Source of the DNA: Sphingobium sp. AP49
Lineage (GTDB): Bacteria; Pseudomonadota; Alphaproteobacteria; Sphingomonadales; Sphingomonadaceae
Direction: 5' to 3'
NCBI RefSeq assembly: GCF_000281715.2
Contig: NZ_CP124576.1
Span: 565,501 to 629,500 of the forward strand
DNA: 64,000 nucleotides
Numbering within the stretch: the first letter of the stretch is position 1; every line of letters starts with the position of its first letter. The position numbers and the translations under genes were made by a program. This document shows positions 6,914-14,507 of this stretch, piece by piece. The notes below the pieces were generated by a model. It had not been told where the DNA came from, ran no database searches, and saw only the letters and a list, made by a program, of their open reading frames with translations.

Positions 6914-8356
6914 TCAGGCGGCGGTACCGCCGACCGTAAGGCCTTCCAGCAGCAGTGTCGGCTGGCCGACGCCGGCGGGGACGCTCTGGCCACCCTTGCC
7001 GCACATGCCGATGCCTTCGTCCAGCGCCCAGTCATGGCCGATGCCAATCACCTTCGTGAGCGCGGTCGGGCCATCGCCGATCAGGGTTGCACCCTTGATC
7101 GGATCGGTGAGCTTGCCATTCTCGACCTTGTAGGCTTCGGTGCAGGAGAAGACGAACTTGCCCGAGACAATGTCGACCTGACCGCCGCCGAAGCTCTTGG
7201 CGAAGATGCCGGACTTGACGCGCGACAGCAGCTCTTCCGGATCGTCCTGCCCGCCCTTGATGAAGGTGTTGGTCATGCGCGGCATCGGGGCGTGGGCGTA
7301 GGATTCACGGCGGCCATTGCCCGTCGGCGCCACGCCCATCAGCCGGGCGTTGAGGCGATCCTGCATATAGCCCTTGAGGATGCCGTCCTCGATCAGGACA
7401 TTTTCCTGGGTCGGCGTGCCTTCGTCGTCGATCGACAGCGAGCCGCGACGATCGAGGATGCTGCCATCGTCGACCACGGTGACGCCGGGGGCAGCGACGC
7501 GCTGGCCGATGCGGCCGGAAAAGGCGCTGGTGCCCTTGCGGTTGAAGTCGCCTTCCAGGCCATGGCCGATCGCTTCATGCACCAGCACACCGGGCCATCC
7601 CGGCCCACACAGGACCGTCATCTCGCCGGCGGGTGCGGCGACCGAGCGGAGATTGACCTGCGCCTGGGCCAGCGCCTCGTCGATGGCGCGGTTCCAGACC
7701 TTGGGGTCCATCACCTGGTCGTAGAGATAGCGGCCGCCAATGCCGAACACGCCGGTCTCGCGCCGGCCATTTTCTTCCAGGATGACCGAGACGTTGAGGC
7801 GGACGAGCGGGCGGATGTCGCTGGCGGTGAAACCATCGGCGCGGACGATCTCGACCACCGACCAGCTACCGGCCAGGCTGACGGACACCTGCGCGACGCG
7901 CGGGTCGCGGGCGCGGGCGGCGGCGTCGATTGCGGCGCATAGCGTCACCTTCTCGGCGAAGGGCACCAGTTCGAGCGGATTGGCGTCGGTGTAGAGGTGG
8001 CGGTTGGTGCGCTGGGGCGGCGGCGCGGGCTGGCCCTTGGCCGGATCGAGCAGGGTCAGCGTCTCCGCCGCCTTCCGGATTGCCGCTTCGCTGAGGTCGT
8101 TGGCATGGGCAAAGCCGGTCATCTCGCCCGACACACCGCGCAGGCCGAAACCGGCGTCGGTCGAATAATCGGCGGTTTTGAGGCGGCCGTCGTCGAAGCC
8201 GAAGCTCTCGCTGGCACGATATTGGAGATACAGCTCGCCATCGTCGCAGGCCTTGAGTGCCTGCGCGGTCAGGCGCCGCGCGCCATCGGGATCGAGCAGG
8301 CCCGGGCGATAAAGCAGGCCGCGGGCGTCAGTGAATTGCGAAGCGAGATCGGTCAT
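6914..8356 (-). CDS. tldD: Metalloprotease TldD
   Basis: 480 residues. TldD/PmbA family zinc protease; with its partner TldE it degrades unfolded peptides and matures some peptide antibiotics. The zinc motif HEAIGHGLEGDF (HExxxH type) is intact in the middle of the protein. YRASESFGFDDGRLK near the N-terminus and GMCGKGGQSVPAGVGQPTLLL at the C-terminus are family hallmarks. The ATG at 8356 (MTDLASQFTDARGLLY) is preferred over an upstream in-frame ATG, which would add a non-conserved leader. The partner pmbA/tldE is not in the window. Confidence 0.95.
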   Translation of the reverse strand: MTDLASQFTDARGLLYRPGLLDPDGARRLTAQALKACDDGELYLQYRASESFGFDDGRLKTADYSTDAGFGLRGVSGEMTGFAHANDLSEAAIRKAAETLTLLDPAKGQPAPPPQRTNRHLYTDANPLELVPFAEKVTLCAAIDAAARARDPRVAQVSVSLAGSWSVVEIVRADGFTASDIRPLVRLNVSVILEENGRRETGVFGIGGRYLYDQVMDPKVWNRAIDEALAQAQVNLRSVAAPAGEMTVLCGPGWPGVLVHEAIGHGLEGDFNRKGTSAFSGRIGQRVAAPGVTVVDDGSILDRRGSLSIDDEGTPTQENVLIEDGILKGYMQDRLNARLMGVAPTGNGRRESYAHAPMPRMTNTFIKGGQDDPEELLSRVKSGIFAKSFGGGQVDIVSGKFVFSCTEAYKVENGKLTDPIKGATLIGDGPTALTKVIGIGHDWALDEGIGMCGKGGQSVPAGVGQPTLLLEGLTVGGTAA

Positions 8357-8417
8357 GCCGCCCGATATAGGCGCGGCATGACGGATGCCCAATGGAAATT
8401 TTAGAGCGAGCCTTAGT

Positions 8418-8539
8418 GCCTGATCGTTTGAGGTGGAAGCGCGATGCGCTTCCGCCGATAACCTGAATCAGGCGCTATTCTCTAGCTTAGACCTTGATTC
8501 ACACTTCAGGCCGATTCAGCCTGAAGCGATCAAGGTCTA
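8418..8539. repeat. Two adjacent nested palindromes (GCCTGAT/ATCAGGC family)
   Basis: Unit 1: outer arms GCCTGAT (8418-8424) and ATCAGGC (8467-8473) enclose GAAGCGC-GAT-GCGCTTC. Unit 2: outer arms TAGACCTTGAT (8488-8498) and ATCAAGGTCTA (8529-8539) enclose CTTCAGGC/GCCTGAAG. Each is a hairpin within a hairpin. The stop codon of the zf-CHCC gene lies inside the last arm. A close relative of unit 1 occurs inverted at 48687-48748. Confidence 0.8.
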
Positions 8540-8764
8540 GAGACTGGCGCCCGAGGCGATGTCCGGCTTGCTGCCGATTTCACCATTGTCGGCGACGCCG
8601 CCGGCCAGCACGAAGCGGCGATCGCAATAGCCGCAATCGACATAGCCATGCTCGTCGATTTCCAGGAAGACGCGCGGATGGCCAAGGGCGGCGGGAATGT
8701 CACCCGAACCGTCGCAGGAGACGCGGGACTTGGTGACTCGGATGATTTCGGGCGGCTGGATCAT
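8537..8764 (-). CDS. Zinc-finger protein, zf-CHCC (NDUFS6-like)
   Basis: 75 residues. Contains the zf-CHCC ligand set: SCDGSGD, GHPRVFLEID and YVDCGYCDRRF (Cys, His, Cys-x2-Cys). In mitochondria and alphaproteobacteria this fold is the NDUFS6/13-kDa subunit of respiratory complex I. Its length and motif order match the bacterial stand-alone form. The C-terminal tail is low-complexity and ends inside an intergenic palindrome, so the last few residues may not be conserved. Confidence 0.85.
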   Translation of the reverse strand: MIQPPEIIRVTKSRVSCDGSGDIPAALGHPRVFLEIDEHGYVDCGYCDRRFVLAGGVADNGEIGSKPDIASGASL

Positions 8765-8817
8765 GGGAGGCGGAATTAGCAGTGGCAGCGCTGCGCCGCA
8801 ATATGCGTCGCGTGCGA

Positions 8818-8997
8818 TTACATCAGGGGGAAGCGGGGGGCGGTGCAGCCGGCGTCGGCGGTGGGCTTCGGCGCGATCTTTGCGCTCTGTATCGTGGGTT
8901 GCCAGTCGGCGCAGTCGCCGATCGCCATCACCGCAAAGGGCGAGAGCATCAGCAGGATCGGCGCGACGGAGCCGCCAAGGAAGAAGCTGATCGGCAT
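8818..8997 (-). CDS. Candidate small membrane-anchored protein
   Basis: 59 codons starting MPISFFLGGSVAPILLMLSP, a hydrophobic segment of about 22 residues, followed by a short polar tail with two cysteines. Most codons in this frame end in G or C, as in neighbouring genes. It lies 53 bases upstream of the zf-CHCC gene on the same strand. There is no strong Shine-Dalgarno and I recognise no family, so it may be a chance frame. Confidence 0.35.
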   Translation of the reverse strand: MPISFFLGGSVAPILLMLSPFAVMAIGDCADWQPTIQSAKIAPKPTADAGCTAPRFPLM

Positions 8998-9202
8998 GGG
9001 TGGAAGAATGCCGTACCCATGCTTGCTGCAGGATGAATGTTACGGGTGCGGAGTGGAGCTTGTCCTGCCGGGCGGCTGGCCTTGCTGTCGCTTGGGCCGG
9101 CTCTAAAGGCCGAGCGCTTCGCTGTCGCTTGGAAGTTTCGCCGGAAGCCGTCCCCGGACATCATGTCATATCTGGTGTCCTCGCAGCATAGCTGCTCGGA
9201 GT

Positions 9203-9245
9203 TTTTCGGCCGCCCGTCCCCCGGACGGGCTCTAAAGGCCGAAAA
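9203..9245 (-). terminator. Nested hairpin directly after tRNA-Val
   Basis: Outer stem TTTTCGGCC (9203-9211)/GGCCGAAAA (9237-9245) and inner stem GCCCGTCC/GGACGGGC around a 3-base loop. On the minus strand the transcript would fold immediately after the tRNA CCA and end in an A-rich, not U-rich, tail, so 3' processing or a repeat-family role is as likely as termination. The inner core on the minus strand, GTCCGGGGGAC, recurs twice after guaA (45270-45385). The 15-mer GGCTCTAAAGGCCGA recurs at about 9099. Confidence 0.6.
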
Positions 9246-9246
9246 C

Positions 9247-9322
9247 TGGTGGGCGATGACGGGCTCGAACCGCCGACATTCTCGGTGTAAACGAGACGCT
9301 CTACCAACTGAGCTAATCGCCC
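9247..9322 (-). tRNA. tRNA-Val (anticodon TAC)
   Basis: A full cloverleaf can be drawn: acceptor GGGCGAT/ATCGCCC, D-arm with AGCTCAGTTGGTAGAG, anticodon stem TCTCG/CGAGA around loop TTTACAC (anticodon TAC, reads GTA and other GTN codons), T-arm GGTTCGAGCC, and encoded CCA. Length 76. Confidence 0.97.
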
Positions 9323-9533
9323 CCGTCGTGGGAATTTGGCGCTTCTAGGTGTTTTATACGGGCGGTCAAGCGTCGTTTCGCCCCGGATTGCACACATTGC
9401 GCCGTTAACCCTATTCCCAATTGCCCATGCCTGCCCGCAGAATCGGGATCATTACGCAGGCTTAACCTCTTTGAAACCGTTTAGAGGGAAAAGTGTTGCT
9501 TATATAAGACAAGATAAGTCTGAAGGGTTGCAC

Positions 9534-9707
9534 ATGATTCATATCGGCGTTTTACCCCAACAGGAACCAAGCGTGACTGCGGCTGATGTAGAGGCGTGGA
9601 TTCGCGTGCAGCGGACCATCATCGAACGGCAGTTGACCCAGAAGGCGGCCGATGAGGATATCGTGCCACCGCCCTCCATCGGGACAATGCCCCAACCGGA
9701 CCGGTGA
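9534..9707 (+). CDS. Small polar hypothetical protein
   Basis: 57 residues starting MIHIGVLPQQEPSVTAADVE. The ATG at 9534 follows GAAGGG at a suitable distance. Upstream, 9485-9520 is unusually AT-rich for this genome (TTATATAAGACAAGATAAG), as expected of a promoter, although I cannot place a clear -35/-10 pair. The middle (VEAWIRVQRTIIERQLTQK) should form one amphipathic helix. I do not recognise the family. A longer upstream frame is less likely because it would read through this AT-rich stretch. Confidence 0.55.
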   Translation: MIHIGVLPQQEPSVTAADVEAWIRVQRTIIERQLTQKAADEDIVPPPSIGTMPQPDR

Positions 9708-9772
9708 TGCGCGGGACCTTGACCGCGTCGGACTGAAGCAATCTGACGCCTGAAAAGGTCCTTAGTCAGGTT

Positions 9773-10195
9773 CTACACGGCCAGATAGCGTCGGCTTGCG
9801 CCGAACCACGCGATGAGCGCGTCCGCCGCCTCCTGTGCCAGGGCGATGAAGACGCGACGGCCATCCTGTGGGTCGGCCTGCCGCACGACCAGCCCCTTGT
9901 CGGTCAGTGTCCCGATCCAGCGCAGTGCCGTTGTCGGCGGCACAGCAGCGGCGATACAGAGGCTGGATACCGAGACCCTTTCCTGCTCCAATTGCGCCGC
10001 GAGCAAATCCAGTAGCATATCCCATGCCGGGTCGGCGAACAGGTCGCCAGGCAGAAAGTCGGCCCGGATACGCCTGGCCCGCAGCAGGTCGCGTACCTGT
10101 GATGCGTGAACCGGGGAGGCGCCAACTGGCGCACTGGCGCTGCCGATCGGCGCAAAGGTCGGGATACTGGCATAATCGCTTGCCCGGTCCGCCAT
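9773..10195 (-). CDS. Winged-helix (MarR-like) DNA-binding segment
   Basis: 140 residues in a frame different from the preceding open frame. The core is VSVSSLCIAAAVPPTTALRWIGTLTDKGLVVRQADPQDGRRVFIALA, a winged helix-turn-helix with the DxRDGRRV-type wing of MarR proteins. The first about 50 residues are a variable linker. It probably represents the C-terminal DNA-binding part of the regulator described in the next entry, cut off by a frameshift. It could also be translated separately from the ATG at 10195, which sits inside the perfect palindrome CGCCATATATGGCG. Confidence 0.7.
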   Translation of the reverse strand: MADRASDYASIPTFAPIGSASAPVGASPVHASQVRDLLRARRIRADFLPGDLFADPAWDMLLDLLAAQLEQERVSVSSLCIAAAVPPTTALRWIGTLTDKGLVVRQADPQDGRRVFIALAQEAADALIAWFGASRRYLAV

Positions 10196-10751
10196 ATATG
10201 GCGCGGGGTCGTGACAGGTGCGCGGATTGACGGGTCAATGCTTCCAGCGTGCGGGCCATGCGGCCGACATCCTCGCTCAACTGTTGCAGGCGAAGGCTGT
10301 CGCGATCCATTTCATGCACCCGACCAGCCGGCGCCGGGCTTTGCGCGGCGAGCAGCAACGCGGCGGCCAATTCGGTCGGGTCGGGATTGCACAGCAACTG
10401 GGTCTGCCGACTGCGCAGACTGGCAAAGGCAAGGTCGACCGTGTCCCAGCCGGCGACCAGGATCATATGGGTACCGTCCCGCGCCGCCTGCGCCTCAATC
10501 CGGGGCAACAGGTCGGCCAGAGCGGCCGTCGGGGAAGGGCAGAAGAGCAGCAGCGCATCGCACCGGACCTGGGCTTCCAGCCGGGCGGGAGCATCGGCAA
10601 GCGTGCTGATACCCAGCAGGCGCATCCCTGCCGCCTGGGTCACGGGCGCCAGTTCCTGCACATCGAACCGATCCGCCACGATCAGAAGATTGGGCTGCGG
10701 CCCGGCATGACATGCCGACGCGGCGGGTTGAGCGTAGGAAAAATCTTCCAC
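9773..10751 (-). pseudogene. Split regulator: receiver-like N-terminus and MarR-like C-terminus in different frames
   Basis: A GTG start at 10751, with AGGAG 8 bases upstream, opens a good coding frame (VEDFSYAQPAAS, then PNLLIVADRFDVQELAPVTQ) resembling a degenerate receiver/Rossmann-like domain and ending in a helix, LQQLSEDVGRMARTLEALTRQ. Beyond about 10230 this frame turns into Arg/Pro/Gly-rich non-coding sequence. Good coding continues from 10195 in another frame as the winged helix. A one-base deletion, or a two-base insertion, between about 10190 and 10233 would explain the change. From memory, sphingomonads carry an uninterrupted protein of this layout. Genuine frameshift, sequencing error and two coupled genes are all possible. 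Confidence 0.6.
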
Positions 10752-10952
10752 GATGATGCTCCTGTTCCGTCTTCGTTCCGATGGAATACAGCAAGAACGG
10801 AGCGAATCATCCGGATAAAGCGCCAATATGAACAGGAGCGCGGATTTTGCGGTCGGTTTGGTGTCGATCCCGACCGGATTGGAGCAGGTATGAAGGAAAT
10901 TTCCTAGGGCTACACCGGCGCCGAACCATTTCCTCCATTACGGATCATATCG

Positions 10953-11804
10953 TCAGACGGCGGTCGCCCGCGCGAAATCGATATAGAGTGTGCGCAGGCG
11001 CGTGGCGATCGGCCCTGGAACCCCGTCGCCGACCGGCTGGCCGTCGATCTGCACGACGGACAGGCAGAAGGTCGAGGCGCTGGTGATGAAGGCTTCCCGT
11101 GCGGCCAGCGCTTCGGCCAGGGTGAAGGGACGACGGATGACGGCAAGGCCGCTTTCCTCCGCGAGGGCGGCCAGTGCGGCGCCGGTGCAGCCGGCGAGCA
11201 CCGACTGGCTGTAGGGGCGGGTGAGGATGCCTTCGTCGGTGACGATGAAGGCCGTGGAGGAGGCGCCCTCCGTGATGAAGCCATCTTCGATCATCCAGGC
11301 TTCCTGGCAGCCGGCCTGCTTGGCGGCCATCTTGGCCATCGCCTGGGCGAGCAGACCGACGCTCTTGATATCGCGGCGCGCCCAGCGCAGGTCGGGCATC
11401 GAGGCGACGGCGATGCCGGTCGTCGCAGCGGGAACGTCAAGGAAGGCCTTGTTCTGCACAAACATGAACAGGGTCGGCTGGAGTCCGGCGGGCGGGATGA
11501 AGTCCCGCGTGACATCCGCGCCGCGCGTGATCTGGAGATAGACCAGGCCTTCGCCAAGGCCGTTATGCGCGACCAGGGCCTTTTGCGCCGCCTCGATCTC
11601 GTCCAGGGTCAGCGGCAGGGCGATGCCGATTTCGGTGCAGGAACGTTCCAGCCGGGCGAGATGGCTGGCACTGTCGACCAGCCGGCCATCGATCACGGCC
11701 GCCACTTCATAAATGCCGTCGGCAAACAGGAAACCGCGATCGAGCGGCGAGATGCGGACATCGTCGAGCGGCAGATACTGGCCGTTGAGATAGGCGACGG
11801 ACAT
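10953..11804 (-). CDS. dat: D-amino acid aminotransferase (class IV PLP)
   Basis: 283 residues; fold-type IV PLP aminotransferase that interconverts D-alanine and D-glutamate with their 2-oxo acids, a source of D-amino acids for peptidoglycan. The N-terminus has LDRGFLFADGIYEV, the PLP lysine lies in ARRDIKSVGLLAQ (Lys147), and EAWMIEDGFITEGASS is the phosphate-binding signature. The closely related branched-chain aminotransferases and aminodeoxychorismate lyases differ in these motifs, so D-amino acid specificity is likely but not certain. Lies downstream of rpoN with a gap of about 200 bases that holds nothing recognisable. Confidence 0.88.
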   Translation of the reverse strand: MSVAYLNGQYLPLDDVRISPLDRGFLFADGIYEVAAVIDGRLVDSASHLARLERSCTEIGIALPLTLDEIEAAQKALVAHNGLGEGLVYLQITRGADVTRDFIPPAGLQPTLFMFVQNKAFLDVPAATTGIAVASMPDLRWARRDIKSVGLLAQAMAKMAAKQAGCQEAWMIEDGFITEGASSTAFIVTDEGILTRPYSQSVLAGCTGAALAALAEESGLAVIRRPFTLAEALAAREAFITSASTFCLSVVQIDGQPVGDGVPGPIATRLRTLYIDFARATAV

Positions 11805-12011
11805 GGCAGAGGGCGATCCTTGGTCTGATGATTTGCGCCGCCGCTTTTGCCGCCGCGACGGCCGGGGTCAAGGCGGCGAAATAGGATTTTGCCCGCTTAA
11901 CTTCGCATATTTCCCGTACATTATGACATTATCTTGCGCTGGCTTGATCCTATCGGAAAGCGAGGGGATGGCGCCGCCGATGATAGGGCAAAGCGCCGCC
12001 GTAGGACAGGC

Positions 12012-13526
12012 TCAGGCGGCCTTGCCCTTGAGCGCCTTTTGCCGGCGACGCTGGACCGAGGACCCGATGCCCATCGCCTCGCGATATTTGGCGACGGTGC
12101 GCCGTGCAATGTCCATGCCCTTGGCACGCAGCAGGTCGACCAGCGTGTCGTCGGAGAGGATCGCATGGGCCTCCTCGGTCGCGATCAGCGCTTTGATGTG
12201 ACTCTTGACCGCTTCTGCTGAAACCGCGCCGTCCCCGTCGGATGCCGCGACGCCGCTGGTGAAGAAATATTTGAGTTCGTAGAAGCCGCGCGGGCAGGAG
12301 AGATATTTGTTCGAGGTGACCCGGCTGACGGTCGATTCATGCATCTGGATCGCGTCGGCAACGGCCTTGAGCGTCAGCGGCTTGAGATGGGCGACACCCT
12401 TGCGAAAGAAATCCTCCTGCTGGCGGACGATCTCGCTCGCGACCTTGATGATCGTCTTCTGCCGCTGATCGAGCGCCTTCACCAGCCAGTTGGCACTGGC
12501 AAGGCAGTCGGCGAGCCAGGCCTTGGAAGCGCGATCCTGCGCGCCGCTGGCCAGTTCGACATAATAGGTCCGATTGACCAGCACGCGCGGCAGCGTGTCG
12601 CTATTGACCTCTATGCCCCAGCCCGCCGCCGTCCGTGTCACGAACAGGTCGGGCGTTACGGGTGTCGCCCGGTCGCTGGCGAAGCGCAGTCCGGGCTTGG
12701 GATCATAGCCGCGCAGTTCGCGGATCATGTCGGCCAAATCCTCTTCGTCCACGGCGCAGATCCGGCGCAACTGCGGCAGGGCACCCCGGGCCAGCAGGTC
12801 GAGATTGGCGAGCAGGCGCTGGATGCAGGGATCATAGCGGTCGGCTTCCCTGGCTTGCAGCGCGAGGCACTCGGCAAGCGAACGGGCGCCCACCCCCGTG
12901 GGATCGAAGCTGTGGATAACCGTCAGCACCCGTTCGACATCGAACAGGGCAATGCCCATGGCATGGGCGGTTTCCAGCAGATTGGCTTCGAGATAGCCGG
13001 CCTCGCTGATCTGGCCGATCAACTGGGCCGCGATCAGCAGATCCATGCCCGACAGCGCGCTGCGGGCCTGATCCATCAGATGTTCCTGCAGGCTGGGTTC
13101 AGGGTTGGCAAAGCTGTCGAAATCGGGCGCCTCGCCGCTGGCGCTGCCACCGAGCATGTCGAGCGAGCCCGATCCGCCGCCGCCCGCCATGCGATCGCCC
13201 GGGCCATCGTCGATGAAGGTGTCGGCGCCATGATCGACGTCGAGCGGGCTATCGGCGCCGCCCAGCCCCTGGGCGATCAGGTCGTCGCTGCCGCCGGTTT
13301 CCGCCGACAGAAGCGGGGGTTCGACGATATGGTCGACCCCGCCGGCGTCACGGGGCGTTTCTTCGACCGGCAGGGTGTCGAGAAGCGGGTTCTTTTCCAG
13401 CTCTCCCGCGACGAATGCGTCAATTTCCAGATTAGACAGCGCCAGCAGCTTGATCGCCTGCTGCAACTGCGGCGTCATCACCAGAGACTGGCTCTGGCGG
13501 ATGTCGAGGCGCGGTCCGAGCGCCAT
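12012..13526 (-). CDS. rpoN: RNA polymerase sigma-54 factor RpoN
   Basis: 504 residues. Region I is Gln/Leu-rich (IRQSQSLVMTPQLQQAIKLL, from residue 9) and contacts bacterial enhancer-binding proteins. An acidic, Gly-rich region II follows. The core-binding domain and helix-turn-helix (TLKAVADAIQMHESTVSRVT) are intact. The RpoN box ARRTVAKYRE, which reads the -24 element, is at about residues 474-483. It should drive the glnK-amtB promoter about 6 kb away. Directly downstream of lptB (45-base gap). The hpf and ptsN genes that often follow rpoN are not here. Confidence 0.97.
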   Translation of the reverse strand: MALGPRLDIRQSQSLVMTPQLQQAIKLLALSNLEIDAFVAGELEKNPLLDTLPVEETPRDAGGVDHIVEPPLLSAETGGSDDLIAQGLGGADSPLDVDHGADTFIDDGPGDRMAGGGGSGSLDMLGGSASGEAPDFDSFANPEPSLQEHLMDQARSALSGMDLLIAAQLIGQISEAGYLEANLLETAHAMGIALFDVERVLTVIHSFDPTGVGARSLAECLALQAREADRYDPCIQRLLANLDLLARGALPQLRRICAVDEEDLADMIRELRGYDPKPGLRFASDRATPVTPDLFVTRTAAGWGIEVNSDTLPRVLVNRTYYVELASGAQDRASKAWLADCLASANWLVKALDQRQKTIIKVASEIVRQQEDFFRKGVAHLKPLTLKAVADAIQMHESTVSRVTSNKYLSCPRGFYELKYFFTSGVAASDGDGAVSAEAVKSHIKALIATEEAHAILSDDTLVDLLRAKGMDIARRTVAKYREAMGIGSSVQRRRQKALKGKAA

Positions 13527-13571
13527 CAGCCCTGCCCGCCTTGATCTGCAAAGGGGCGGCGCATGATCATG

Positions 13572-14357
13572 TCAGAGCGAGAAATTCTCGCCCAGATAGA
13601 GGCGGCGGACATCGGCATTGGCCACCAGCTCGGTCGGGCTGCCGGCGAACAAGACCTGGCCGCTGTAGATGATGCAGGCGCGATCGACGATTTCCAGCGT
13701 CTCGCGGACATTATGGTCGGTGATGAGGACACCGATGCCGCGCGTCTTGAGCTGCTTCACCAGGTCGCGAATGTCGGCGATCGAGAGCGGATCGATGCCG
13801 GCAAAGGGTTCGTCGAGCAGCACGATCGAGGGATCGGCCGCGAGCGCGCGGGCGATTTCGCAGCGGCGCCGTTCACCGCCCGACAGCGCCATCGCAGCAG
13901 AGTCCCGCAGGCGGGTGAGACCGAATTCATCGAGCAGCTGTTCCAGCTTGGCGGCACGGGCCGCCTTGTCCGGTTCGGCCATTTCCAGCACCGCGCCAAT
14001 ATTCTGTTCGACCGTCAGGCCCCGGAAGATCGACGTTTCCTGCGGCAGATAGCCCAGGCCCAGGATCGCGCGGCGATACATGGGCAGGCCGGTAATATCC
14101 TGGCCATCGAGGATGATGCGGCCCTGGTCGGGACGGACGAGGCCCATCACCGAATAGAAACAGGTCGTCTTGCCCGCGCCATTGGGGCCGAGCAGGCCGA
14201 CCACTTCGCCCTTGCCCACGGTCAGCGACACGTCGGACAGCACGACGCGCTTGTCATAGCTTTTGGCGATCGAGATGACGGACAGCCCCTCGCCCACTTC
14301 CTGCGGGGCGAGCGCGCGCGCCGAAGCGGCCCTGTCCTGGATCGTCACATCGTCCAT
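13572..14357 (-). CDS. lptB: LPS export ABC transporter ATPase LptB
   Basis: 261 residues. ATPase of the LptB2FG complex that extracts lipopolysaccharide from the inner membrane. Walker A GPNGAGKT (residues 57-64), signature LSGGERRR, Walker B SIVLLDEPFAGIDP, and the LptB-typical LGYLPQETSIFRGLTVEQN all present. A 20-residue N-terminal extension precedes the usual start. The ATG at 14357 was chosen over upstream in-frame codons, which would translate the intergenic region. Followed by rpoN, as in most proteobacteria, but lptC and lptA are not upstream. Confidence 0.95.
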   Translation of the reverse strand: MDDVTIQDRAASARALAPQEVGEGLSVISIAKSYDKRVVLSDVSLTVGKGEVVGLLGPNGAGKTTCFYSVMGLVRPDQGRIILDGQDITGLPMYRRAILGLGYLPQETSIFRGLTVEQNIGAVLEMAEPDKAARAAKLEQLLDEFGLTRLRDSAAMALSGGERRRCEIARALAADPSIVLLDEPFAGIDPLSIADIRDLVKQLKTRGIGVLITDHNVRETLEIVDRACIIYSGQVLFAGSPTELVANADVRRLYLGENFSL

Positions 14358-14472
14358 CACATCATCCTTGCGCCGCCAAATTCGGGTGCGGGGGAAATGG
14401 GTCCGCCAGCGGCAATTGGCAAGCTTTGTGCATGGGATCGCCGTCGGAGCAAGGGGAAAATGCGTTGAAGAT

Positions 14473-14499
14473 GAGAGGGGTGGCGCAGCCACCCCTCTC
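14473..14499 (-). terminator. Terminator hairpin of the sulfate-ester operon
   Basis: GAGAGGGGTGGC and GCCACCCCTCTC form a perfect 12-bp stem with a 3-base loop, 8 bases past the sulfatase stop. The tail is not a clean T-run. It separates this operon from lptB. Confidence 0.75.
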
Positions 14500-14507
14500 G
14501 GGCCGGG

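Noticed and set aside
9485..9520. Specific -35/-10 pair for the small protein at 9534
   Set aside because: TTGAAA at 9471 is 24 or more bases from any TATA-like element, so no promoter was assigned.
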